This document shows positions 1 to 5,819 of a stretch of DNA of 14,934 nt, in pieces. How positions within the stretch are numbered: the stretch's first letter is position 1; each line of letters opens with the position of its first letter. Position numbers and translations under genes: made by a program. Below the pieces are notes generated by a model that saw only the letters and a program-made list of their open reading frames with translations, made no database searches and was not told the DNA's origin. This DNA comes from JBBRMQ01 sp038230775 (GTDB lineage Bacteria > Acidobacteriota > Thermoanaerobaculia > Gp7-AA8): contig JBBRMQ010000090.1 in assembly GCA_038230775.1 (NCBI GenBank), forward strand, positions 1-14,934, read 5' to 3'.

Positions 1-134
1 ACCCGATCGGAGATCCTGCGGACGACCGTCGCTTCTTCGGATGGGTACTCCGCTGGCGCGCCCTGGACAAAGACCGTCGCGCCGGGCTTGATGCCGAGCT
101 TCTTCGCCAGCGGCGTTCCCGAGTAACCGACCAT
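1..134 (-). CDS. DUF3052-like protein, N-terminal part (runs off the window)
   Basis: Only the first 44 codons are inside the window. They begin MVGYSGTPLAKKLGIKPG and continue into ATVFVQGAPAEYP. The opening (M-x-GYSGTPL-x-KKLGIK-x-G) is what I know as the conserved N terminus of DUF3052-family proteins, small proteins of unknown function in which a lysine-rich turn precedes a beta strand. The ATG at 134 is chosen because family members start at this point, although the frame stays open upstream past 200 and no clear Shine-Dalgarno lies before this ATG. It is transcribed in the same direction as the lipoprotein gene at 190-615, about 55 bases downstream of that gene's stop. No function is claimed. 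Confidence 0.6.
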   Translation of the reverse strand, partial: MVGYSGTPLAKKLGIKPGATVFVQGAPAEYPSEEATVVRRISDR

Positions 135-189
135 CAGAAGGAGTCGAGGATATGCGCGATGTCTAAATTTGGCTGTTGTGAATTCAGAT

Positions 190-615
190 TCATGGAGCAC
201 ATGTCGTGACGATTTTCTGCGCGTCGGTCTTCAGAGTTAGGGATGGTTCGGTGATGGCACGCGCGCCGGAGCCAAATCCCCTCGCACGCTCCTTGTCGCT
301 TTGCGCCGACACGCGTAGTGTCGTATTTCCGTTCGATGGATCTTTGAAAATGCTCGCAGTAAGAGCGTCGAAGACGTTGTATCCACCCATGAGTAAGGTG
401 CCAAGACCGTTCGTCTTCTTCTCTGCCTTGATGAAACCGGCGTCTTTGCTTGCGTTCTGAATGTTGTATCCCATCGAGTTAATCACACCGGCGATACAGT
501 CGAACAGTTCAGGGGCCGGTTTCGTAGTCGCATGGGAATATGACATCGGCTGGACGGTCGACGCGCAGCCCATTAACAAGACAAGAAACAGCGGCAGACC
601 TCGTCGGAAAGTCAT
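190..615 (-). CDS. Small putative lipoprotein, function unknown
   Basis: The gene encodes 141 aa. The N terminus is MTFRRGLPLFLVLLMGCAST: two arginines, a hydrophobic stretch, then an LLMG|C lipobox, so it should be exported, cleaved before Cys16 and lipidated. The frame opens 25 codons earlier at 690, but I chose 615 because it gives a clean lipoprotein signal and has a strong Shine-Dalgarno (GGGAGGAT at 619-626, five bases from core to ATG). The mature part has no motif I recognise; it includes LFDCIAGVINSMGYNI and GLGTLLMGGYNVFDAL, and later a DAQKIVTTCAP C terminus, so two further cysteines could form a disulfide. It follows wcaJ on the same strand after a gap of about 80 bases and may be co-transcribed. 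No link to polysaccharide synthesis can be shown. Confidence 0.8.
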   Translation of the reverse strand: MTFRRGLPLFLVLLMGCASTVQPMSYSHATTKPAPELFDCIAGVINSMGYNIQNASKDAGFIKAEKKTNGLGTLLMGGYNVFDALTASIFKDPSNGNTTLRVSAQSDKERARGFGSGARAITEPSLTLKTDAQKIVTTCAP

Positions 616-694
616 CAGATCCTCCCTGTCGATTTTCGCACTGCATGATCGCACAAGGGGGCCCGACCTGCCGCCTAGCCCCTTCGTCAACCGT

Positions 695-2101
695 CTAATA
701 CGCGTTTTCGTGACGCAGACCGTGAATGAGCGTCATGAAGAGGATCTTGAGGTCGAGCAGCAGGGACCAGTTCTCGATGTAATAGAGGTCGTGCTCGATG
801 CGCATGCGGATCGAGGTGTTCCCTCGCCATCCGTGCACCTGCGCCCATCCGGTGATTCCGGCGCGCACTTTGTGCCGGAGCATGTAATGCGGGAACTCCG
901 CGCGGAACTGCTCGACGAATTGCGGCCGTTCCGGGCGCGGGCCGACGAGGCTCATGTCGCCGACAAGCACGTTGAAGAGCTGCGGCAGCTCGTCGAGCGA
1001 CCAGGCCCGGATGAGCCGCCCCACCCGCGTCCGGCGCGGATCATCGCGCTCTGCCCATTTCGCACCGCTCTCCAACTCGGCGCCAACGCGCATCGATCGA
1101 AACTTGAAGATCTCGAACGGCTTTCCGTCCAACCCCATGCGCACCTGGCGATACAGGATCGGGCCGCGATCCTCGAGCCAGATGGCGAACGCGATCGCAA
1201 TCATGACCGGCGAGAACACCACGAGCGCGCTCGCGGCGACGAGCAGGTCGAACCCGCGCTTCAAGAGCAGACTCCAGCCGTCGAGACGGGTCTCGGAGAG
1301 ATTGATGGTGGGCAATCCGTCGATGTCTTCGACGCGCGACCGCAGAACCATGAACTGCAGCAGGTCGGGCACCACGTGGATCGAGACCGTGCTGCGGACC
1401 AGCCGGTCGAGGAGAGCGACCGTCGTCTGGGACGATGCATGCGGTAGTGCGACGAACACATGGTCGATTTCGTTCTGTTCGATCACGCGCTCCGCATCAT
1501 CGATCGAGCCGTAGCAGTGCAGGCCGGGGATCTCGCTCGTGTCGCCATTCCGGATGTAGCCGACGATGCGGAAGCCGAGCTCGCGATGCGCTTTCATGCG
1601 ATCGACGACCGCGCGCGCGAGGTCGCCGTTGCCCGCGATCAGCACGCGGTCGAGATCGCGCCCCGATCGATGCCGCCACTCGACCGCCCCGCGCACGATG
1701 CCGCGTCCGATGACGACAAACACCATCGCGCACACCATGAAAATGCCGAGCGTGGCGCGCGAGTAGAAGACATCCGGATTTCCGGGCCGGACCCACAACA
1801 GCACGCCGGAAAACACCACCGTCGCCACCACACACCCGATCGCCACCGACAACCACTCCTCGGTCTTCGACCTGGCGGGCCGCACGCGATACAGCCCCTG
1901 AACCGCAAACGCGAGCGGGAACACCACCGTGACGATGGGAAGAAGATGCGTGTAGATCGAGAAGTCCTGCGCACCCTTGGTGACGGGGATGACCTCGAAC
2001 CGGAAACGGAGGAACCACGCGGTGAGCATCGCGACGTTGGACGCGAGGGCGTCGATCAGAAAGTAGATCGATGCCAGCGTCCGATGTTTTTTCTCGATCA
2101 C
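695..2101 (-). CDS. wcaJ: WcaJ-like undecaprenyl-phosphate sugar phosphotransferase
   Basis: This 468-aa membrane protein should transfer a sugar-1-phosphate from a UDP-sugar (glucose in WcaJ) onto undecaprenyl phosphate, the first step of exopolysaccharide or capsule repeat-unit assembly at the inner membrane. The N-terminal third carries about four hydrophobic helices. A middle Rossmann-like CoA-binding-type domain begins at DRVLIAGNGDLARAVV. The C-terminal bacterial sugar transferase domain starts KRGFDLLVAASALVVFSPVM and has the family blocks KPFEIFKFRSM, WSLDELPQLFNVL, GDMSLVGPRPE and AGITGWAQVHGWRG, ending ENWSLLLDLKILF. Length and domain order are normal for the family. The start is GTG, and its GTGA overlaps the stop of the upstream glycosyltransferase at 2098-2101, so the two are probably translationally coupled. 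The family is certain; the sugar is not. Confidence 0.93.
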   Translation of the reverse strand: MIEKKHRTLASIYFLIDALASNVAMLTAWFLRFRFEVIPVTKGAQDFSIYTHLLPIVTVVFPLAFAVQGLYRVRPARSKTEEWLSVAIGCVVATVVFSGVLLWVRPGNPDVFYSRATLGIFMVCAMVFVVIGRGIVRGAVEWRHRSGRDLDRVLIAGNGDLARAVVDRMKAHRELGFRIVGYIRNGDTSEIPGLHCYGSIDDAERVIEQNEIDHVFVALPHASSQTTVALLDRLVRSTVSIHVVPDLLQFMVLRSRVEDIDGLPTINLSETRLDGWSLLLKRGFDLLVAASALVVFSPVMIAIAFAIWLEDRGPILYRQVRMGLDGKPFEIFKFRSMRVGAELESGAKWAERDDPRRTRVGRLIRAWSLDELPQLFNVLVGDMSLVGPRPERPQFVEQFRAEFPHYMLRHKVRAGITGWAQVHGWRGNTSIRMRIEHDLYYIENWSLLLDLKILFMTLIHGLRHENAY

Positions 2102-3183
2102 GCCATGACCTGTTTCAGTGCCTTCTGGAATTGTGACTGAAAACGTGCCCGGCTGAACGTCCGCGCGTGCTCGCGCATCGCCGCCCGATCCCAGGAACCG
2201 GACTCCACCGCATCCAGGGCGGCGCGAAGCGAATGTACCGTCGGTTCGTCGAAGAAAATGCCGGTTCTTCCCTCAGTCACGCTGTCGAGAGCGCCGCCCG
2301 CGCGCAGGGCGACCACCGGCGTTCCGACGGCCATCGCTTCCACCGGAGTGATTCCAAAATCTTCCACGCCGGGAAGGATGAGTGAACGCGCCTGCGCCAT
2401 CCGGTCGATGACCACCTCCCTCGATACGGAGCCCAGGAAGAGAACGTTGGGGCCGGCAAGCCGGGAAAGGCGGTCGAGCATGGGGCCGCCGCCGATGACG
2501 ACCAGCGGCCGGTCGCCCGACGCGGCGATGGCAAGCTCGATCTTCTTATAAGGCACCAGCGCCGAGACGACGAGGTGGTAATCGCCGCGATCGCCGCGCA
2601 AGGGCGTGTCGAGAAACACGTCGTCGACGAAGGGGTGAATCACGCTGGAGTCGCGGCCGTAGTAATCACGAATGCGTTGACCGACAAAGCGCGAGTTCGC
2701 GACGAATTGCGTGACACCGGACGCGGTCTCCACATCCCATCGCCGGAGAAACGGCGCCACCGTCGACATCGCCAGGCGCGCCAGCGGCTTCGATGGCGGA
2801 AAGTAGTCGTCGAAGCGATCCCAGATGTAGCGCATCGGTGTGTGGCAGTAACAGAGGTGCGGTTTGCCGCGCGCGTCGACGCCCTTCGCCACACAGTGGC
2901 TCGACGAGATCACCAGATCGAAACCGCTCAGGTCCCACCGGCGCACCGCGCGGGGAAAGAGCGGAAGAAGAGTGCGGTAATCGCTCGCACGCCGCGCAAG
3001 ACGCTGCAGCGATGAGGTGTGAATCGGACGCGCCTCGATTCCCTTCGACACGCTCCCGGGAAAATGAAACAGAGTGAAGATCTCCGCGTCGGGCACGACA
3101 TCGAGAATGCCTTCCAGCACCTGCTCTCCACCGCGCATCCCGGTGAGCCAGTCGTGAATGACTGCGACGCGGCCGCTACTCAT
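2098..3183 (-). CDS. GT4-family (GT-B) glycosyltransferase
   Basis: The gene encodes a 361-aa cytoplasmic enzyme likely to add a sugar from a nucleotide donor to the lipid-linked polysaccharide intermediate. The N-terminal half begins with a Rossmann strand, RVAVIHDWLTGMRGGEQVLE, and contains HTPMRYIWDRFDDYF, as in WcaC/WbaZ-like transferases. The C-terminal half holds YHLVVSALVPYKKIELAI, then VVIGGGPMLDRL and the GT4 donor-site EX7E motif within EDFGITPVEAMAVGTPVVA. I chose the ATG at 3183 (MSSGRVAVIHDW) over an open frame to 3231 because the Rossmann strand follows at once and because this ATG overlaps the stop of the zinc-ribbon gene by eight bases. It is coupled downstream to wcaJ. Donor and acceptor cannot be read from the sequence. 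Confidence 0.9.
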   Translation of the reverse strand: MSSGRVAVIHDWLTGMRGGEQVLEGILDVVPDAEIFTLFHFPGSVSKGIEARPIHTSSLQRLARRASDYRTLLPLFPRAVRRWDLSGFDLVISSSHCVAKGVDARGKPHLCYCHTPMRYIWDRFDDYFPPSKPLARLAMSTVAPFLRRWDVETASGVTQFVANSRFVGQRIRDYYGRDSSVIHPFVDDVFLDTPLRGDRGDYHLVVSALVPYKKIELAIAASGDRPLVVIGGGPMLDRLSRLAGPNVLFLGSVSREVVIDRMAQARSLILPGVEDFGITPVEAMAVGTPVVALRAGGALDSVTEGRTGIFFDEPTVHSLRAALDAVESGSWDRAAMREHARTFSRARFQSQFQKALKQVMA

Positions 3184-3370
3184 CGAAAGGTGTCGACTGC
3201 AGCGGATACTCGTCCTTCGCCGCGCAGACATCGCAGAGAAAATCGTTCCGCAGATACTCCCCCGCCGGAATCACGCGCAGACACGAGACGCACTTGTGCC
3301 GCCCCGTGCGCTCGCCGGGTTCGGGCAACGGCTGCTGCTGTTCGTTCGGCACACGACGGCGGGAGGTCAT
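3176..3370 (-). CDS. Small zinc-ribbon protein, first gene of the glycan cluster
   Basis: This is a short 64-aa protein. After a basic, proline- and glutamine-rich N terminus (MTSRRRVPNEQQQPLPEPGE) it has two CXXC knuckles, C27-VS-C30 and C46-DV-C49, separated by 15 residues (LRVIPAGEYLRNDFL). This spacing fits a single zinc ribbon. The last codons and the TAG stop (3176-3178) overlap the start of the glycosyltransferase gene by eight bases, which argues for a real, co-translated gene rather than a chance frame. The ATG at 3370 has no Shine-Dalgarno, and a TACAGT box inside the palindrome at 3378-3388 lies about ten bases upstream. I do not recognise the family; the function is unknown. Confidence 0.65.
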   Translation of the reverse strand: MTSRRRVPNEQQQPLPEPGERTGRHKCVSCLRVIPAGEYLRNDFLCDVCAAKDEYPLQSTPFDE

Positions 3371-3377
3371 TGGGGGT

Positions 3378-3388
3378 GTTACTGTAAC
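3378..3388. promoter_or_regulatory. 11-bp palindrome upstream of the zinc-ribbon/glycan operon
   Basis: GTTACTGTAAC is a perfect inverted repeat with one central base. It ends eight bases before the ATG of the zinc-ribbon gene at 3370. It lies in the divergent gap between that gene and the thioesterase, a plausible site for an operator. It also contains a TANNNT box (TACAGT on the minus strand). The palindrome is seen; any regulator is inference. Confidence 0.3.
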
Positions 3389-3399
3389 GTGCTTGAAGA

Positions 3400-3526
3400 G
3401 TAAGGCCGTTGGAAGAGTGGAGGCTGTAAGACCGTGCAGAGTAAGGCTGTAAGGCCGTAGAACATAGAAACAAACGGACCGCCGGTTCTACTCGTCCTAC
3501 TCGTCCTACCCGTCTTACTGCCTTAC
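3400..3526. repeat. Degenerate short-word inverted repeat tract A
   Basis: This tract fills most of the 160-base divergent gap before the thioesterase. The left part (3400-3460) repeats variants of GTAAGGC, CTGTAAG and GGCCGTAG. The right part (3487-3526) repeats CTACTCGTC with a period of nine, then ends CTTACTGCCTTAC. Its reverse complement (GTAAGGCAGTAAG...) resembles the left part, so the two sides can form an imperfect stem around a spacer at about 3461-3486. The right arm ends four bases before the thioesterase ATG and takes the place where a ribosome binding site would be. It shares its architecture, but not its sequence, with the tracts at 4966-5066 and 14611-14691. Confidence 0.7.
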
Positions 3527-3530
3527 AAAC

Positions 3531-4037
3531 ATGCTCCTCCTGCTTCGCTTTCTCCGCGTCGTACTCTTTGCCCTCATCGGGCGCAGGCGCGGCGTCCTCG
3601 ACTCTTCCGTTCTGCACTTTCGGGTCTGGCCGAACGACATCGATTTGAATTTTCATCTCAATGACGGGCGCTACGTCAGCATCATGGGGCTCGGTCGCGC
3701 CGACCTTCTCACACGGACCGGCGTCCTGCGGAAAGCGCTGAAACAGAAATGGGCGCCTGTGGTCGGCGGTCTGATCATTCGGTACCGGCGCGAGATCAGG
3801 ACCTTCGCGCGTTTCACGCTCCGCAGCCGGATCGCGGCGTGGGACCAGAAGTGGATCTACATCGAGCATGTGATCGAGAGCCGTGGCAAGACCTGCGCGA
3901 TCGCGTATGCGCGAGGCGTCCTGCGCTCGAGAGAAGGAGCAGTACCCACGTCGGAATTGCTGAAGCTCGTGGGATGGGAGAAGCCCTCGCCTCCACTTCC
4001 CGAGGCCGTCGCGAACTGGCCGGCACTCGACGCATGA
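3531..4037 (+). CDS. THEM6-like acyl-CoA thioesterase family protein (hot-dog fold)
   Basis: This 168-aa protein is probably a single hot-dog domain that hydrolyses acyl thioesters; the substrate is unknown. Residues 1-17 (MLLLLRFLRVVLFALIG) are hydrophobic, as in THEM6 relatives that have an N-terminal membrane segment. The family signature follows: FRVWPNDIDLNFHLNDGRYV (residues 30-49), with the D-x-D-xxx-H-x-N pattern of 4HBT_2 proteins (D36, D38, H42, N44), then GLGRADLLTRTG and VGGLIIRYRREI. Length is normal for the family. The ATG at 3531 has no Shine-Dalgarno because repeat tract A ends four bases before it. The stop overlaps the endonuclease III start as ATGA, which indicates coupling, although no functional link between the two products is obvious. 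Confidence 0.85.
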   Translation: MLLLLRFLRVVLFALIGRRRGVLDSSVLHFRVWPNDIDLNFHLNDGRYVSIMGLGRADLLTRTGVLRKALKQKWAPVVGGLIIRYRREIRTFARFTLRSRIAAWDQKWIYIEHVIESRGKTCAIAYARGVLRSREGAVPTSELLKLVGWEKPSPPLPEAVANWPALDA

Positions 4038-4663
4038 AGAAGAAAGAGCGCGCACAGAAGATCGGCGAGATCCTCGATCGCCTCTACCCGCGGCCGCCGA
4101 TTCCCCTCGAGCATCACGATCCGTTTACGTTGCTCGTCGCCGTGGTGTTGTCCGCGCAGACGACGGACGCGCAAGTCAACAAGGTGACGCCCGCGCTGTT
4201 TCGCCGCGCGCCGAATGCCTCCGCGATGGCGCGGATGAGTGAATCCGAGATCCTGAAATTGATCCGAAGCTGTGGACTCTCGCCCACCAAAGCGCGGAAC
4301 CTCAAACGCCTCGCGCAGATGCTGGTCGATGAGCACGGCGGCGAGGTCCCGCGCGACATGGAGGCGCTCGAGCGGCTCCCGGGAGTCGGCCATAAGACCG
4401 CGAGCGTGGTCATGTCACTGGCGTTCGGTCATCCGGCGTTCGCCGTCGACACGCACATTCATCGACTGGCAGCGCGCTGGCGCCTGTCGAATGGAAAGAA
4501 TGTCGGGCAGACCGAGCTCGACCTGAAAAAGGTTTTCCCGAAGGACGAGTGGAGCCGCCGGCATCTACAGATGATCTATTTCGGCCGCGAGCATTGCCCT
4601 GCCCGTATGCATGACCCCGCCAGTTGCACCATCTGCAAGTGGGCCTCAAAAAGCCGCAGCTAA
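4034..4663 (+). CDS. nth: Endonuclease III (DNA glycosylase/AP lyase), with an unusual cluster region
   Basis: The gene encodes a 209-aa base-excision repair enzyme that removes oxidised pyrimidines and cleaves at the resulting abasic site. Visible family blocks are DPFTLLVAVVLSAQTTDAQVN (residues 29-49), the helix-hairpin-helix LPGVGHKTASVV with catalytic Lys121, and AVDTHIHRLAARW with catalytic Asp139. The C terminus should carry the 4Fe-4S loop, normally C-X6-C-X2-C-X5-C. Here it reads C188, C198, C201 (CPARMHDPASCTIC), with nine residues in the first gap and no fourth cysteine before the protein ends eight residues later. The cluster may be absent or use another ligand. The start at 4034 overlaps the thioesterase stop (ATGA). 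The enzyme identity is certain; the state of the cluster is not. Confidence 0.95.
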   Translation: MKKKERAQKIGEILDRLYPRPPIPLEHHDPFTLLVAVVLSAQTTDAQVNKVTPALFRRAPNASAMARMSESEILKLIRSCGLSPTKARNLKRLAQMLVDEHGGEVPRDMEALERLPGVGHKTASVVMSLAFGHPAFAVDTHIHRLAARWRLSNGKNVGQTELDLKKVFPKDEWSRRHLQMIYFGREHCPARMHDPASCTICKWASKSRS

Positions 4664-4752
4664 AAATGGAAATACGGCGCTAGTTATTGTGTTGACTTGT
4701 GCACCCCAACAAGTCCGCCCCAGGTAACAATCAACAAGGAGATTCACTAAGC
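4664..4752 (+). promoter_or_regulatory. Leader region upstream of the cold-shock gene
   Basis: This 89-base gap is A+T-richer than its surroundings. It contains a TTGACT hexamer (4692-4697) that resembles a -35 box, but no good -10 sits at normal spacing: the nearest TAACAA is 27 bases further on. A clear Shine-Dalgarno, AAGGAG (4736-4741), lies 11 bases before the ATG at 4753. The stretch probably holds the cold-shock promoter and a short untranslated leader, but the promoter cannot be placed. No terminator for the upstream gene was seen. Confidence 0.35.
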
Positions 4753-5094
4753 ATGCGCAGCAAGGGTGCAGTCAAATGGTTCAACGACGCAAAAGGCTAC
4801 GGCTTCATCACCACTGAGAAAGGCGAGGACGTATTCGTCCACTTCTCGGCGATCCAGGCCCAGGGCTTCCGCTCGCTCGCGGAAGGCTCGGCGGTCGAGT
4901 TCGATCTGGTCCAGGGTCCGAAGGGCCTGCAGGCCGCGAACGTCACGATGGCCACCTACAGCCAGGTTAGGAAGTTGGGATGTTGGGACGTTAGGAAGTC
5001 CCCGTCCCCTCCCAACTTCCTAACGCCTCACCCTTCCCAACGTCCCAACTTCCCAACTTCCCAACTCGCAAGCCGTATGATCATCCACCGATGA
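4753..5094 (+). CDS. Cold-shock domain protein with a repeat-encoded C-terminal tail
   Basis: Residues 1-66 form a complete CspA-type OB-fold domain that binds single-stranded RNA or DNA. RNP1 is KGYGFIT (residues 14-20), RNP2 is VFVHFSAI (27-34), and the domain ends at QGPKGLQAANVTM. CspA proteins stop at about 66-70 residues, but here the frame continues to residue 113. Residues 71-113 are encoded by repeat tract B and read as low-complexity sequence rich in Pro, Ser, Asn and Phe (SPPNFLTPHPSQRPNF). The stop TGA (5092-5094) overlaps the start of the ABC ATPase as ATGA. The ATG at 4753 follows the AAGGAG at 4736-4741. The domain identification is certain; whether the tail is made and tolerated, or cleaved, is unknown. 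Confidence 0.9.
   Translation: MRSKGAVKWFNDAKGYGFITTEKGEDVFVHFSAIQAQGFRSLAEGSAVEFDLVQGPKGLQAANVTMATYSQVRKLGCWDVRKSPSPPNFLTPHPSQRPNFPTSQLASRMIIHR
4966..5066. repeat. Degenerate short-word inverted repeat tract B
   Basis: The left side (4966-4999) is built from GTTAGGAAG and TTGGGA words. The right side (5010-5066) is built from their complements, with an 8-bp period (TTCCCAAC) at its end. A perfect 15-bp inverted pair, 4966-4980 (GTTAGGAAGTTGGGA) and 5010-5024, would form a stem with a loop of about 29 bases. The tract lies inside the open reading frame of the cold-shock protein, after the point where such proteins normally stop, and ends 24 bases before the ABC ATPase start. Confidence 0.85.
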
Positions 5095-5819
5095 TCGAAG
5101 TGGTCAACCTCACCAAACAATACGGTTCGCTGGTCGCTGTCGACTCCCTCTCCTTCACCGTCGACCGCGGCAAAATCCTCGGCCTGGTTGGACCCAACGG
5201 TGCCGGCAAGACCACCACTCTCCGCGCAATTGCCGGCATTCATCCGCCGACCGAGGGGCAGGTGAACATCGGTGGGGTGGATCTGCGCGTCGATCCGGTT
5301 GCCGCGAAGCAGCATCTCGCGTTCATGCCGGACGAGCCGCGCCTGTTCGATTACCTCACCGTCGAGGAGCATCTGCAGTTCTCCGCCCGGCTCTATCAGA
5401 CGAAGGACTACCGCGCGCGCCTCGATGAGCTTCTGGAGGAGTTCGAGCTCACCGACAAACGCAAGGCGCTCCCCAGCGAGCTTTCGCGCGGCATGAAACA
5501 GAAGCTGATGATCGCGTGCGGATTCATTCACGCACCCGACGTCCTCATCTTCGACGAGCCCCTGACCGGCCTCGATCCCCTCGGCATCCGCCGCATGAAG
5601 GAATCGATCACCCGGCGCGCGCGCGATGGAGCAGCGGTCATCCTCAGCTCGCACCTCCTGCACCTCGTCGAGGAGACGTGCGACTTCGTGCTCGTGATCC
5701 AGAACGGGCGCCGCGTGGCCTACGGCACGATCGACGAGTTGAAGTGGAAGATCGCGCAGGGCCACGGCGATGTGTCGCTCGAAGAGGCCTTCCTGCGCAT
5801 CACCGCCGCGGCGTCATGA
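5091..5819 (+). CDS. ABC transporter ATP-binding subunit
   Basis: This 242-aa ATPase energises the membrane partner encoded immediately downstream. All nucleotide-binding motifs are visible: Walker A GPNGAGKTT (residues 34-42), signature LSRGM (131-135), Walker B VLIFDEP (151-157) with the D-loop GLDP, and the H-loop histidine in SSHLLH (His188). The Q-loop region reads FMPDEPRLFDYLT, with Asp where glutamine is usual, which is common in ABC-2/CcmA-type exporter ATPases. The length is that of a single-domain ATPase. The ATG at 5091 overlaps the stop of the extended cold-shock frame, and the stop overlaps the permease start as ATGA at 5816-5819. The substrate cannot be inferred. Confidence 0.93.
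   Translation: MIEVVNLTKQYGSLVAVDSLSFTVDRGKILGLVGPNGAGKTTTLRAIAGIHPPTEGQVNIGGVDLRVDPVAAKQHLAFMPDEPRLFDYLTVEEHLQFSARLYQTKDYRARLDELLEEFELTDKRKALPSELSRGMKQKLMIACGFIHAPDVLIFDEPLTGLDPLGIRRMKESITRRARDGAAVILSSHLLHLVEETCDFVLVIQNGRRVAYGTIDELKWKIAQGHGDVSLEEAFLRITAAAS

Noticed and set aside
655..684. Possible terminator hairpin after wcaJ (AAGGGGGC against GCCCCTT)
   Set aside because: The stem is seven pairs with a bulge, a loop of about 15 bases and no T-run; the downstream lipoprotein gene is on the same strand and may be co-transcribed.
461..1447. A 328-codon plus-strand frame opposite wcaJ
   Set aside because: Complement of a well-supported sugar transferase; no domain and no ribosome binding site.
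4692..4730. Sigma-70 promoter pair TTGACT and TAACAA before the cold-shock gene
   Set aside because: The spacing is 27 bases, far from 17, so the pair cannot be one promoter as read.
4966..5066. CRISPR-like array
   Set aside because: The repeated words are only 7-9 bp, degenerate and without unique spacers, and the two sides are inverted; no cas genes are present.
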